A DNA stretch of 64,000 bases from DASXRU01 sp034665305 (GTDB taxonomy: Bacteria; Acidobacteriota; Blastocatellia; Pyrinomonadales; Pyrinomonadaceae), in contig JAXDFZ010000014.1 in NCBI GenBank assembly GCA_034665305.1, forward strand, positions 409,126-473,125. The letters run 5' to 3'. Below the pieces are notes generated by a model. It had not been told where the DNA came from. It searched no databases and saw nothing but the letters and a program-made list of their open reading frames with translations. Shown in pieces: positions 42,355 to 52,230 of the stretch. The translations under genes and the position numbers were made by a program. Numbering within the stretch: the stretch's first letter is position 1; every line of letters begins with the position of its first letter.

Positions 42355-44985
42355 CTAGCGCGCTGACCCGCGGCGGTTGGAGAGATTTGTTTCTGAGAAC
42401 ATTAGCTCGCGGGGCTTGCCGTAGTCCACCAGCTTTCCTTTGGAGTTACCATGCTGGAATGTATAGCGGATGACGATGGAACGCTTTGCGTGCAACAATT
42501 CTCGCGGCAGGCTGAAAACTACCGAGGTATTCGGCGGTAACATTGACAGCCCGCCAAAGTCGAAGCCGTAGCGCAAAGGCTTACCGTTCCCGTCAACTAC
42601 GGCGAAGCGAATTCCAATCTCCGCTCCTTCGCACAAGCCACCAAAGAACTTTCCCGGGCGAGTCTGGTACCCACATTTCTTACTAGTGGGAAAATAGATG
42701 CTATCGGTCGAGAGTTTGATCGGCAAACGCGAGTTGTTATGCAAGCGCAGCCAGATGCCGGTCGCTTCCGCTTCAGCACGCCTCACGAGGCTCTTGTCAG
42801 GCCGGCCTGTTTCGGCAAGTCGTGCTTCCCCGGAGTCGGCTGGATCCCCGAAGTGGCTGAACGTAAGAAAAACGTTTTTACTCAATCGTCGCGTGTCCGC
42901 TGCGGCTCGACGTGCGTCCGCTGCCGCCAGTAACAGCGCGCGCTTCTGTCCAGCGATTTCAGCTGCTGTCGGCTGCTGCAGCTCTCTCACCGGCAACATA
43001 TGCCACACACGACGCCCGCTCTGCACATCCCACATAATGATATTTTGATTGTCGCCGCCGGATGCGAGCCTGGTCCCATCGGGGCTGAATACAAGCGCAT
43101 CGTCACTGGAATACCCACCATCAAATTCCCGAAGTAGCTTTCCGCTACCAGGATTCCATAACAGGATCCGTCCGCCGATGTCTGAGGTGGCCAGCAGCCG
43201 GCTATCGGGACTGAAAACGACACTGTGTATGTAGCTGGCTTCGTCGCCCAGGGTGCGCAGTAGTTTTCCCGTGGACCATTCCAGGACTTTGGGTGCTCCC
43301 GTACCATCGTTAGCGACTAGAATTGTCTCGTCCGGACTTAAGGCAAAACTCTCGTTACTTTCGTTGGCGTTGAGGACGCGAATTAGTTTGCCTGAAGGGT
43401 CCGCAAAAGCAGGCGCCTTCTGTGGATCCCAGACCTTCACAGTGCCGTCTGAATGTCCTGAAACGATCAGCTTCCCGCGCGCATCAAACCGTGCCGCCAG
43501 CGCCGGACTACCACAGCAGGAGGTCATGTCTCCGAAGTGATGAGCCTCGCTGGTCGTAAACGTTTCAATCAGTTTCCACTCGCTGGTATCCCATAGACCA
43601 ACCTTAGTACTAAAGGTGGTGACCATGCGCCGGCCATCCGGACTGAACGCAATTGATGAGAGGTCGCCAATCCCCTCGGTCATCAGCGCAATCGAACGAA
43701 CCGGTTCTCCTTTACTCACATCCCAGGCTTTCGGGTTTTGGTCGTTACTCGCTGAGAAAAGTAGCTTGCCATCGGGGGTAAATGCCACCACCTCAATTCC
43801 CTTTGTGTGTCCGGGCAGGGCGCCTAACAGCGAACCAGTCTGCGCATCCCACAGTCGCACAATCCGATCATCACTACCCGAGGCCAGCAGTTTGCCGTCA
43901 GGGCTGAACGCCAGCGCTTTGATCTCGCCCGGATGGGCCTCGAGGCGGGTGACGATTTGTTTGGTTTTCAAGTTGACGATCTTGACAGTCTTGCCATTAA
44001 AGTAATCAGTAAAGGCCAGCAGAGAATTGTCCTTACTAAAGTCGCAACCGCAGGTGATGGGAAGTTCAAAATCGATCGTCATTTCCTCTGCGTTGGTCCG
44101 ATTCAGAAGTTTGAAAGAGCTGGAGTCGTCGAAAGCCAGGAGTTGTTTGTCCCTGCTCAGAACGATTGAAGACGAGAAATCATTACTGTTAGTTTGCTGG
44201 CGCACGACCGAGCCGGTAGTCGTATCGATTACTTCGGTTCGCAGGCCACAGCGAGCAACAACCAAATTCAAATCGGCGCTGTATGCAAAACTGTTGGGCA
44301 TACGCGGCGCTGTGCTGCAAAACTTGAGAGTTTTCTGGTTCAGCAGCGAACCGCTTGCTAAGTCCCAACTAGCAACAATACCGCTGATGTCGCCGACCCG
44401 GAGCTGCTGGTTGTCATTGCTGAAGAGGAGCCGGGCATCGTGATAATAAGTGAGAAATCGATTCTCAATCTCGCCGAGGTTCTTTATGATCTGGCCATTC
44501 GCGGCATCGACCAGCACGAGTTTGTGCTTTTCATCTTCAGGCGCCGCAACTGCGGCCAGGTATTTCCCGTCATGGCTGAGCCCCACGCCCATGACGTATT
44601 CCTCGGCAACTCGTTTGGTCCACAAAAGCTTTCCGCTTTCGGCCTCCCAAATCTGCGCGGTTCCGTTTTCGCTTCCGGTCGCCAGCAAGCGGCTGTCATC
44701 ACTCCAGGCGAATGCTCTTAATGCATGTTTATCCTGGCCCTTGATCTGCACGGCAGAGTCGTTGATGGTCGAAAGCAGTCTGCCCTGCGGCATCTGCCAG
44801 ATATTCAAGCGGCCATCGCCGGCGGAGTAGGTAAACAGCAGTTTGTCGTTCGGGCTCCAACAAACTTCGAGGATGTCATTAGTGTGTCCGGTCTGGAGTG
44901 GCAGCCGCAAAGCGTCTTCCATTTGCGCCGGCATCTGATTGGACCACGATAGAAGTAAGGCACTCAGCAGGAGGTATTTTTTCAT
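42355..44985 (-). CDS. secreted WD40-repeat protein
   Basis: The 876-residue protein has a signal peptide (YLLLSALLLSWSNQMPAQ). About fourteen WD40 blades follow (e.g. DILEVCWSPNDKLLFTYS, IKALAFSPDGKLLASGSDDR IVRLWDAQTG, GTVKVWDPQ), covering about residues 35-670 as two propellers. A coiled Ala/Arg-rich stretch comes next (LLLAAADARRAAADTRR) and then a C-terminal beta domain (about 760-870) with FPTSKKCGYQTRPG. The start at 44985 is preferred over an upstream TTG because the signal peptide begins there. Probably a protein-interaction scaffold outside the cytoplasm. Confidence 0.9.
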   Translation of the reverse strand: MKKYLLLSALLLSWSNQMPAQMEDALRLPLQTGHTNDILEVCWSPNDKLLFTYSAGDGRLNIWQMPQGRLLSTINDSAVQIKGQDKHALRAFAWSDDSRLLATGSENGTAQIWEAESGKLLWTKRVAEEYVMGVGLSHDGKYLAAVAAPEDEKHKLVLVDAANGQIIKNLGEIENRFLTYYHDARLLFSNDNQQLRVGDISGIVASWDLASGSLLNQKTLKFCSTAPRMPNSFAYSADLNLVVARCGLRTEVIDTTTGSVVRQQTNSNDFSSSIVLSRDKQLLAFDDSSSFKLLNRTNAEEMTIDFELPITCGCDFSKDNSLLAFTDYFNGKTVKIVNLKTKQIVTRLEAHPGEIKALAFSPDGKLLASGSDDRIVRLWDAQTGSLLGALPGHTKGIEVVAFTPDGKLLFSASNDQNPKAWDVSKGEPVRSIALMTEGIGDLSSIAFSPDGRRMVTTFSTKVGLWDTSEWKLIETFTTSEAHHFGDMTSCCGSPALAARFDARGKLIVSGHSDGTVKVWDPQKAPAFADPSGKLIRVLNANESNESFALSPDETILVANDGTGAPKVLEWSTGKLLRTLGDEASYIHSVVFSPDSRLLATSDIGGRILLWNPGSGKLLREFDGGYSSDDALVFSPDGTRLASGGDNQNIIMWDVQSGRRVWHMLPVRELQQPTAAEIAGQKRALLLAAADARRAAADTRRLSKNVFLTFSHFGDPADSGEARLAETGRPDKSLVRRAEAEATGIWLRLHNNSRLPIKLSTDSIYFPTSKKCGYQTRPGKFFGGLCEGAEIGIRFAVVDGNGKPLRYGFDFGGLSMLPPNTSVVFSLPRELLHAKRSIVIRYTFQHGNSKGKLVDYGKPRELMFSETNLSNRRGSAR

Positions 44986-45149
44986 GTGACGGGCCAGTCT
45001 CAAATCTTGCGACGTCTTCGCGCGTTAAAGGATTTGGGATTCCATTGACGACATTCTTTTGATGCGCTAACTCTTCGGAAGGTTCCCGGTTTCGTTGTGG
45101 CGTCACTTCGGGGGCGCCCCGGCCTCCGCGGTTCCCGACTAACGAAATC

Positions 45150-45217
45150 GTAGGGGCGTCGCTACGTGGGGCGCCCCTACGCTGATTCAGGAGCGACCAC
45201 GTAAGGACGCCCCTACG
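45150..45217. repeat. GTAGGGGCG inverted repeat cluster
   Basis: GTAGGGGCG (45150-45158) pairs with CGCCCCTAC (45172-45180), and CGCCCCTACG recurs at 45208-45217. Related pieces (GGGGCGCCCC at about 45111-45120 and GTAGGGGCGTCC near 58478) indicate a dispersed family. It occupies the gap between the WD40 and DUF4214 genes. Confidence 0.55.
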
Positions 45218-45256
45218 TGTTGTGGGCGAGTTCTATGGTGCAGGCTATGCTGTCAT

Positions 45257-47200
45257 CTAGAACATCGATTCAAATTCCAACGACTGAATCAGTTTATTGT
45301 AGAGACGAAGCGCTCGTTGGCTGTCGTCCTGGATGAACTCCGAACCGTTGATCGGGTTTCCGGAAACGCTGGCCTGGCGGGGCTCCCCAACGTTGATTCT
45401 GATGTTGGCGAGTGAGCCGCCTTGTTCATAGAAACGCTCGACCGCACAAACGTAAAAGAGGATCGTGACGTAGTAGACCACTGCTACGGAGATCCAGAAC
45501 CAGGTATCGCATGACCAGCCCATCGACGGATCGCCGAACATCTCGATCCAGAACAGATCGTTAAAGTTGTAGCACTCGATGGAGCTGAAAATGTTGTAAA
45601 TGAGCTGCTCGAAAAAATCGATTTGCCATTGTCCCAGCAGCGTCTCGAAGTCCGGGTTGTAGGTATAGGTGCTGTGTTTCATTAGTGCCTGCCACAACTC
45701 GAAGCGATTGCCGGGGCCTCTCGGGTTTTGCGGAAAGTTGAGATAGGCGCTGTGTGACGTAGGAGTGCCCTCGTGCGCTGCCGTATAAAGGCTCAGCGAA
45801 CTGTAAGCGTTGGGGTCGACGTTGACGGCGAAACCGCTGCCTGTCCACACTGCCGGCGCGGAGACGAGCAAGGCGGACCGTTCGGCGTCGAATTCATGGC
45901 CCAACAAGCCTTCCAGCAATTGCTCTCCGGGAGCCAGGTCGCACGAGTTTCCCGCCAGGCCGCTATCGTGGTCCCACAACGTCAGATAATCGACCCGGAG
46001 AAAACTTTCCCAACGGCCGGCTACTGAATTCCACCTGATGGGCCCGTTCCCGCCACGCAATGGAACTACGCGAAAGTGACTAACGGGACTCTGACCGAAG
46101 CGGCCCTTTACCGTTAGCGGCACAAAATCTTCGAAGGTCGAATAATTGTCCGCCTCGTATTGCGAGACGTGGTAGTACGGCGTGAAGTTGTCGGCCACGA
46201 CATTCTCAAAATTATCGGGCAGTCCGTCCTGGTCTCCATCGAACGAGTTCACGTTGCAAAGCGCGTTAACGTTGTCGCTAAACTCACTACAGACCACGAA
46301 GGCCTGCACGACGGCCGGCTGGCCATGCTGGTCGGCCTGGCCAGTCCACCATTGCCAGCCTGACCCGTCAGGGTCGCGATTGAGAAAAGCCTTGTAACAA
46401 TCGGAGACGAACTGACTGTTGGTCCGGCCGCGGTTGGCATACTCAGTAGAGAGGAACAGCGTGTTCCCCAGACTCTGGGAAGCAGCCAGCGTGGTCCCCT
46501 GCGATTGCGCCTGGGCCAGCGTGTTCAGCCACTGTGACAATTCCGTCGCATTCGGTGGCCGTCCGAGCGCCATTTGATAGAAGTTCCGCACAAATTGTTC
46601 GGGTGGTCTTGAGCATCCTGCCTGCGGACTCGACGCGGTCAGGGAATTCTTCAGTGCCCCACGCCGTGCATGATGAAACTTTCCTGGTTCCGCAGTGCTG
46701 CGTTCCGACGCCCAATCACCGTCCCAGGGAGCGGCGGCCGTGCGCGCGGAAGCCCGTAAGGATGAAGGCCGCGTGGCTTTCATCAAGTGTTGATTGCCGG
46801 ACGGGTCGATGAAGCTGAGAGTCGCTTCCGCGGCATCGGCGCGGGCGCTCTTGCGTTCGGCGTTCTGTTTTTCCCACGCCTGTCGTTGTGCTTGTTGCGC
46901 GGCTGCCGGTTTGGCTAATTCCTTACGGATGATCTCGCGGACTTTGGCCTTCAGTTTTTCGCGTTGCCGGGGCGTGAGTCCCTCCCAGGTTGCTTTGGCC
47001 TTGGGATCCGAAATGGCCCGCTTCGCCCTTTCCGGCAGCTTGTCCCAGTTCTTCTTTAATGACTTAGCGAGGGCATCTTCATCCGGCGGTCTGGTTTTGG
47101 ATTTATCTTTAGCGGCTTTCTGTGCGGAAGTAGTAAAGCCACCGACACACAGTGTGAGACCTATGCTGAAAGCGATCAGCATACTGGTGAGCTTTTTCAT
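45257..47200 (-). CDS. secreted DUF4214-domain protein
   Basis: The 647-residue protein has a signal peptide (LTSMLIAFSIGLTLCVGGFTTSAQ). A Lys/Arg/Asp-rich helical segment follows (about 30-120), including LTPRQREKLKAKVREII, resembling DUF3106-like repeats. A DUF4214 unit (about 205-325) reads FVRNFYQMALGRPPNATELSQW, LFLSTEYANRGR, FVSDCYKAFLNRDPDGSGWQWW. After DGDQDGLPDNFE (a Ca-binding thrombospondin-3-like motif) comes a long domain (about 340-600) of unknown family. A short hydrophobic stretch about 580-600 (FWISVAVVYYVTILFYVCAV) is unusual. DUF4214 is common in secreted surface proteins. A related protein is at the right edge of the window. Confidence 0.88.
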   Translation of the reverse strand: MKKLTSMLIAFSIGLTLCVGGFTTSAQKAAKDKSKTRPPDEDALAKSLKKNWDKLPERAKRAISDPKAKATWEGLTPRQREKLKAKVREIIRKELAKPAAAQQAQRQAWEKQNAERKSARADAAEATLSFIDPSGNQHLMKATRPSSLRASARTAAAPWDGDWASERSTAEPGKFHHARRGALKNSLTASSPQAGCSRPPEQFVRNFYQMALGRPPNATELSQWLNTLAQAQSQGTTLAASQSLGNTLFLSTEYANRGRTNSQFVSDCYKAFLNRDPDGSGWQWWTGQADQHGQPAVVQAFVVCSEFSDNVNALCNVNSFDGDQDGLPDNFENVVADNFTPYYHVSQYEADNYSTFEDFVPLTVKGRFGQSPVSHFRVVPLRGGNGPIRWNSVAGRWESFLRVDYLTLWDHDSGLAGNSCDLAPGEQLLEGLLGHEFDAERSALLVSAPAVWTGSGFAVNVDPNAYSSLSLYTAAHEGTPTSHSAYLNFPQNPRGPGNRFELWQALMKHSTYTYNPDFETLLGQWQIDFFEQLIYNIFSSIECYNFNDLFWIEMFGDPSMGWSCDTWFWISVAVVYYVTILFYVCAVERFYEQGGSLANIRINVGEPRQASVSGNPINGSEFIQDDSQRALRLYNKLIQSLEFESMF

Positions 47201-47555
47201 GTATTGCCTCCTTTAGTTGGTGGGGGAGGCGTCGCGGCGCTCTACTCGTTTTTGGAAATGATCCTCATAGAAGTATTGCGTCGTGACTCCTCGAGTTTGA
47301 GTTTGAGGTGCCTAAGTAGGCGCTCGTAACGAGTGACACCCTGACCTTGAGTAGATCAACCTGCTTGCGGTTAGGGGAGGCTGCTGAGGCTTCCCGCTTA
47401 TGATCGTGAGATCAACAGACAGAAAGGTACTGAGTAAATTCATTCGACGCGCCAGTGAGCGGCGTCAGGTTCGTGTTCATCCCTCCCCTCACGGGAGGAA
47501 AGGGATAAACATCTAAACAATCAAGTCCCACCAGAAGCGGAAAGCGGCTTCGGTT
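47201..47555. other. intergenic stretch without recognised feature
   Basis: The 355-bp region has no ORF with a recognisable motif and no strong inverted repeat by eye. A promoter for the downstream minus-strand DUF4214 gene should lie at its left end. Nothing further can be supported. Confidence 0.5.
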
Positions 47556-50231
47556 CTACTGCCGCAGTTTGATTCCATAGTCCGGCCAGCAATCCAGAAA
47601 ACGAAATTCGCTTGCGGAATTGCTGTCGGTGAATCCAAAAACAAAAACGCCTGGATTCGCCGGTGCGGGCGGCAGGAATTTGGGATCGAGTGCCTTCGCG
47701 ATTTGATCGCGAACGTCGGCCAGGTGGGCCTTGGTGGCCCGGTCGCCGGCGCGTGCGGAAGCGATTACGATCGCTGCGCTTAGATCACGCAACTCGGCCC
47801 GGATTAGTCCGCGGTAGTCATCGGTCACGGGAGTCCGGCCATTGAGTTTTTCCGCCAGCAGATCAATATAGGCCCGCTGCAGGTTGCGACGATAGGGATC
47901 GATGTGCACCGGCCCCGCGGCAATTTCGCGGAACAGGCCGCTACGAACGTCCGACAGAAACTCAGCCGGGCGATATGAACTTGGCCCATCGATCGCTTCC
48001 TGTTCGACCAGACGCGAAAACCGCGTATTGCTCAAGAGCGAATTCAAAACGCGAAGCTGCGCAGCTTTGACTCGATCGAGGGCACCGGTGGGCTCGATGC
48101 GGCGGAGAATCTCCGCGCGAATCGCCCAATTCGGTGTGGCAAAGGCGTTGTCGTTAAGGAAGCGCACGGCGGCAGCCTGCCGCTCGCGTGGTACAGCGGT
48201 AAAGCGCACGCCGGCCTGTCCCGCATGTCGCTGTTGCGAATTGTAGCCCCCTACAATTCCGGTAACGTGATTCAGTTCCGTGGCCCACTGGCCCAGCATG
48301 CGGCCGTAAAGTTCTTCCAGATCATCGTACGGATCGCCCGGGTGCGACGTCGCCGTCAACAACATGTCGGCAACGCGGTGCAGGTTCTTGATTCCCAAAG
48401 CTGTCGAAGCCACCGCATCGGCGTCACCAACTGCTTCGGTGTTCTCGCCCGGATCGGAACCGCGCGTGTCGGCAGTGGAAAAACGCAGCCACGGTTTGGC
48501 GTCCTGTTCGCGGGCCCACGAATCCAGCGTCGGTTTTTCCTGGTCGGGCGTCATCGCCCCCGGAATCGGCTTGTAGCCCCACATGGTGGCCCACTTGTCG
48601 TAGGGCCCAATGCCCGGAATCAGAAGTTCTACCGGGATGTTGTCTTCCGGTTGGACCACGTAATTGAAACGCGAATAATCCATCAGCGTGGGCGTGTGGC
48701 CCATGGTCCGCAACCACTCGAGATTGCGCACCTTGTCCGCCGGATAGTTGGAACTCGCTTTCATGTTGTGCTGAAAACCGAGGGTGTGCCCGACTTCGTG
48801 GGCCACCACGTATTCATTTAAGCGGCCCATCAGATCATCAGGCAACGGCAAGGTTTTGGCGCGGGGATCCAATGGTCCAACCTGCAGGAAATACCAGTCG
48901 CGCGAAAGGTTCATCACGTTGTGGTAGTACTGGATGTCTGACTCCAGAATCTCGCCGGTGCGGGGGTCGGAAACGTGCGGCCCGGAAGCGTTTTCGATGG
49001 TCGAAGGCAGCCAGCGGATGCAGGAGTATCTTGCGTCCTCGCAATCCCAATCCGGATCTTCGGCTTTGGTTGGCGCGTCCTTGGCGAGGATCGCATTCTT
49101 GAAGCCGGCGGCCTCGAAAGCCGGTTGCCAATCTTCGATACCTTTCTTGATCCACTTGACCCATTTCGCCGGGGTTGCCGGATCGACGTAGTACACAATT
49201 GGCTTAATCGGTTCGGAAAGTTCCGCCGTGGGGTCTTTCTTCTCCAGGCGCCAACGCGTTATGTAGGTGCGCTTCGGCGCTCGCTGTTCATCGACGCCGT
49301 AATCCATCTGCTGAATAGTGAAGTAGCCAACCCGCTCGTCGAACAGGCGCGGCATCATCGGGCGATCGGGGAGCTTGACCATGCTGTAACGCATGACCAC
49401 AGTTGCGTTCGTGCCGGCGCGCATCCCCTGCGCAAAAGGACTTGGCGGCGGTTGCGGCCCGCCACCTCCGCCCGGAGTTGTGTCCGGAGGCGAAGTGTAG
49501 GTTTGCGAAACTTCGGCTTCGATGTTTGTGGGGAATGATTTGACCCGCTCAACAAACGATCGGTTGGCGTCAAAGCCGCGCGCTCGCAGCCTGGTGCGCG
49601 CACTGAACTCGGTCACTTCGGTAGTGAAGAGCTTATTCACCTCAATGACGCAGGAGTCGTCTTTGCCGAAGGCTTCGATGTTAAAGACCATGATGATCGT
49701 GTCGTTGTTCGACGCCTGCACCGCACGCGAGACCGGCAGCGACGGATCAGCGACCACTTCGTAAGAGACGTTGCGCAGCAGGATGCGATTGTTCTTTCGT
49801 TCCCACTTAACGACGCGATTGCCCGCTGCTTGTCCGCCGTAACCTGCGCCCAAAGTGGTTTTGGCGATCTGGCTTACCCAGAGGAACTCCTTGCCCAATT
49901 CCTTTTTCGGAATCTCGTAATAAACCTTTTCCTTTATCGTGTGCACGGTGAAAATACCGGGATCCGATTTCGCGTCTTTGGTGATCACTTTGTCATAAGG
50001 CTTTGGTTCGGCCGCCTGATCGGGCCGGCCACCCGGACGATCCGGACCCTGTGCGCCGCCCGCGGGCAGAGTCACCGGATCCTGGACCATGTCGGCCGGA
50101 ACCGCATTCGTCGCTTTTGCGGGCGATTGCGCCTGATTGATTGCATGTGTGCGCGCGGTAAAAACGAAAAGGCAAATCAAGAAGAGAAGCGTGAGACTTG
50201 AGGCGAGCAGAGACCCCTGTGGCATGCGCAT
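47556..50231 (-). CDS. secreted zinc-dependent metalloprotease (DUF5117/DUF4953 family)
   Basis: The 891-residue protein starts at 50231, where AGGAG lies 8 bases upstream; a longer frame upstream has no site. A signal peptide (SLTLLFLICLFVFTARTHA) leads to a Pro-rich linker, a DUF5118/5117-type N-domain (about 90-370) and a catalytic part with HEVGHTLGFQHN (478-489), the extended HExxHxxGxxH zinc site. Residues to the C-terminus are helical (ATELNHVTGIVGGYNSQQRH). The enzyme is likely periplasmic or secreted and degrades proteins or peptides. Many Acidobacteriota and Bacteroidota encode several such enzymes. Confidence 0.93.
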   Translation of the reverse strand: MRMPQGSLLASSLTLLFLICLFVFTARTHAINQAQSPAKATNAVPADMVQDPVTLPAGGAQGPDRPGGRPDQAAEPKPYDKVITKDAKSDPGIFTVHTIKEKVYYEIPKKELGKEFLWVSQIAKTTLGAGYGGQAAGNRVVKWERKNNRILLRNVSYEVVADPSLPVSRAVQASNNDTIIMVFNIEAFGKDDSCVIEVNKLFTTEVTEFSARTRLRARGFDANRSFVERVKSFPTNIEAEVSQTYTSPPDTTPGGGGGPQPPPSPFAQGMRAGTNATVVMRYSMVKLPDRPMMPRLFDERVGYFTIQQMDYGVDEQRAPKRTYITRWRLEKKDPTAELSEPIKPIVYYVDPATPAKWVKWIKKGIEDWQPAFEAAGFKNAILAKDAPTKAEDPDWDCEDARYSCIRWLPSTIENASGPHVSDPRTGEILESDIQYYHNVMNLSRDWYFLQVGPLDPRAKTLPLPDDLMGRLNEYVVAHEVGHTLGFQHNMKASSNYPADKVRNLEWLRTMGHTPTLMDYSRFNYVVQPEDNIPVELLIPGIGPYDKWATMWGYKPIPGAMTPDQEKPTLDSWAREQDAKPWLRFSTADTRGSDPGENTEAVGDADAVASTALGIKNLHRVADMLLTATSHPGDPYDDLEELYGRMLGQWATELNHVTGIVGGYNSQQRHAGQAGVRFTAVPRERQAAAVRFLNDNAFATPNWAIRAEILRRIEPTGALDRVKAAQLRVLNSLLSNTRFSRLVEQEAIDGPSSYRPAEFLSDVRSGLFREIAAGPVHIDPYRRNLQRAYIDLLAEKLNGRTPVTDDYRGLIRAELRDLSAAIVIASARAGDRATKAHLADVRDQIAKALDPKFLPPAPANPGVFVFGFTDSNSASEFRFLDCWPDYGIKLRQ

Positions 50232-50388
50232 AGATTTACTCCTGAGACTTTCGGAAGTTGTGGTTGTGTTAAAAGCTGACGGCCAGCCGGGACAGTTGAC
50301 TTTGGGAGGAGAACAATAAGCCAAGGGACATCTCGCCGTCAATCAAAACGCGTGAGTGTGGAACTCAAAATGCCTTCAAGTGCAGCAT

Positions 50389-50604
50389 ATGGCAAAACCT
50401 CAACGCGCACAGCCCTGGTGGCTGGCAGACCTGTCCGAGATCTGTCCGGCTTGCAATCAGGCGTACGCATATCAAACGGAAGTCAGATGTTTCGATTGTG
50501 ACGGGCCGTTGTGTCCTATTTGCGTGGCGGTAACGACAACGCTCGACTTGTCATGTCCCGAATGTGTCGCATGTGAAACGACGGAAAGCGAGGTCTCTGG
50601 ATAA
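50389..50604 (+). CDS. small Cys-rich zinc-ribbon-like protein coupled to Ku
   Basis: The 71-residue protein has the Cys pairs CPAC (about 20-23), CFDC (35-38), CPIC (42-45), CPEC (56-59) and a final AC, consistent with two zinc-binding knuckles. The stop codon TAA shares its last base with the Ku start (TAATG at 50602-50606), so translation is coupled. The frame is open upstream to 50356 but no ribosome binding site fits; the start at 50389 is a best guess. It is a candidate DNA- or protein-binding accessory of the end-joining system; family unknown. Confidence 0.65.
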   Translation: MAKPQRAQPWWLADLSEICPACNQAYAYQTEVRCFDCDGPLCPICVAVTTTLDLSCPECVACETTESEVSG

Positions 50605-51389
50605 TGGCAGCACGCGCAATCTGGAAAGGCGAACTTAAAATCGGCGCCAGCAAAGTTCCGGTGAAACTCTATTCCGGCGTGGTGGATCGCGGAGTCCACT
50701 TTCACATCCTCGATGACAAACATCTGGGGCGGGTGAAACAACACATGGTGAGCCCCGAGAGCGGCGATGAAGTTCCCACTGAGAAAATTCAGAAAGGCTA
50801 TGAGGTTGAGCCGGGGAAGTTTGTCCTCCTCGAAGACGAAGAGCTGGAGAAGCTGGAGCCCGAGCCTTCGCGCGAAATAGAAATTGCGGAGTTCGTTCCT
50901 CCAGAGGCGATTAGCCAACAGTGGTATGAGCGTCCTTATTATTTGGGACCGGATGGAGATCAGAATGGTTATTTCGCCCTCGCCGAAGCTTTGAATAATC
51001 AGGAGCGCGAGGGCATTGCGCATTGGGTGATGCGGAAGAAACCATACGTCGGGGCGCTCCGGGCGCAGGGTGATTACCTCTTGCTGATTACTTTGCGGAA
51101 TGCGGGGGAAGTGATTGCGGCGCGCGATCTGCCCAAGCCGGCCGGACGAGCACCGACGCAAAAAGAATTAGCCATGGCCCGGCAGCTAGTGGAAATGCTG
51201 CAAGGCGAATTCAAGGCAGAGGACTACAAGGATGAGTATCGCGCGCGCGTAACGGAATTCCTGGAGAAGAAGGCCAAGGGTAAGAAGCCGAAACTGCACG
51301 TGGTGAAATCGAAGCGCAAGGTTACCTCGCTCGACGCTATGCTGGCGAAGAGCGTTGCGTCCTTACGAAAGGGGAAACGTGCCGCGTAA
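50604..51389 (+). CDS. ku: Ku protein 1, non-homologous end joining
   Basis: The 261-residue protein has the bacterial Ku core: beta-barrel start (IWKGELKIGASKVPVKLYSG), HFHILDDKHLGRVKQHMVS, KGYEVEPGKFVLLEDEELEKLEPEPS, IPP-like IAEFVPPEAI, YYLGPDGDQNGYFAL, and a C-terminal Lys-rich extension (LEKKAKGKKPKLHVVKSKRK). Bacterial Ku dimers thread onto DNA ends and recruit LigD. No ligD is in this window. It overlaps the next Ku gene by 11 bases and is fused by a 1-base overlap to the Cys-rich gene before it, so the three genes form one operon. Confidence 0.95.
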   Translation: MAARAIWKGELKIGASKVPVKLYSGVVDRGVHFHILDDKHLGRVKQHMVSPESGDEVPTEKIQKGYEVEPGKFVLLEDEELEKLEPEPSREIEIAEFVPPEAISQQWYERPYYLGPDGDQNGYFALAEALNNQEREGIAHWVMRKKPYVGALRAQGDYLLLITLRNAGEVIAARDLPKPAGRAPTQKELAMARQLVEMLQGEFKAEDYKDEYRARVTEFLEKKAKGKKPKLHVVKSKRKVTSLDAMLAKSVASLRKGKRAA

Positions 51390-52230
51390 GACTACCCACA
51401 AAAAGCGGAAGTCCGCCGATGAAAACGGCGAAGGCAATGGCGTACGTCCTTTCTGGTCGGGAACGCTCTCGTTTGGATTGGTTAGTGTGCCGGTGAATCT
51501 TTTTCCGGCGAATCGCAGCCAGCGCGCACCGTTGCGGATGCTCGGCCCGGAAGGCGAGCCCCTCGCGCGAAAGTATTATGACGAAAAAAGCGAGCGCGAT
51601 CTTGACGGAGATCAAATGGTGCGCGGCTACGAGTACCAAAAAGGTAAATACGTTGTCGTAACCGATGAAGAGTTGGAGCGCCTGGCGCCGGAGAAGACCC
51701 GGGACATTGACCTGACGCTTTTCGTCGACGAAGAATCTATTCCTCCCATCCATTTTGATCGCGGTTATTTTTTGACGCCGGACGCAAGTTCCGAGAAAGC
51801 TTATCGCCTGCTGGCAGAGACTATGGAAAAGGAAGGGCTGGCCGGTATTGCTACCTTCGTGATGCGGGGCAAGGAATACCTGGTGGCCATCTTTTCGGAG
51901 CATGGAATATTGCGCGCCGAGACGATGCGTTTCGCGGATGAGCTGCGCTCGCCCGCCGACGTGGGCCTGCCGGAGAAAAAGAAAGTCCCGAAAGCTACCG
52001 TGCGTAAGTTCGAAAAACTGATTAGCTCAAGATCAAAGAAACAACTTTCGCCGGCGAAGCTCGAAGACGAACAGACCGAGCGACTGTTGAAACTGGTAAA
52101 GAAGAAGAGCGCTAACAAGAAGAACGTTGTCGAAGTAGAATCCGAACAGGAAAGCGCTTCCAACGTCGTCGATTTGATGGAAGTGCTGAAAAAGAGCCTC
52201 GCCGGGAAAGCAAACCTGCGAAGTAGGTGA
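51379..52230 (+). CDS. ku: Ku protein 2, non-homologous end joining
   Basis: The GTG start at 51379 is preceded by AAAGGGG and lies inside the first Ku gene (11-base overlap). The 283-residue product has the Ku core (PFWSGTLSFGLVSVPVNLFP, RKYYDEKSERDLDGDQMVRG, YEYQKGKYVVVTDEELERLA) and a C-terminal Lys/Ser-rich tail. The N-terminal Arg/Lys-rich stretch and the longer tail differ from the first Ku. The two Ku proteins may form a heterodimer, as proposed for paired Ku genes elsewhere. The last codons are part of the repeat element 52214-52486. Confidence 0.94.
   Translation: MPRKTTHKKRKSADENGEGNGVRPFWSGTLSFGLVSVPVNLFPANRSQRAPLRMLGPEGEPLARKYYDEKSERDLDGDQMVRGYEYQKGKYVVVTDEELERLAPEKTRDIDLTLFVDEESIPPIHFDRGYFLTPDASSEKAYRLLAETMEKEGLAGIATFVMRGKEYLVAIFSEHGILRAETMRFADELRSPADVGLPEKKKVPKATVRKFEKLISSRSKKQLSPAKLEDEQTERLLKLVKKKSANKKNVVEVESEQESASNVVDLMEVLKKSLAGKANLRSR

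Noticed and set aside
50472..51161. 229-codon open frame on the minus strand
   Set aside because: Antisense to Ku1 and the Cys-rich gene; no recognisable domain.
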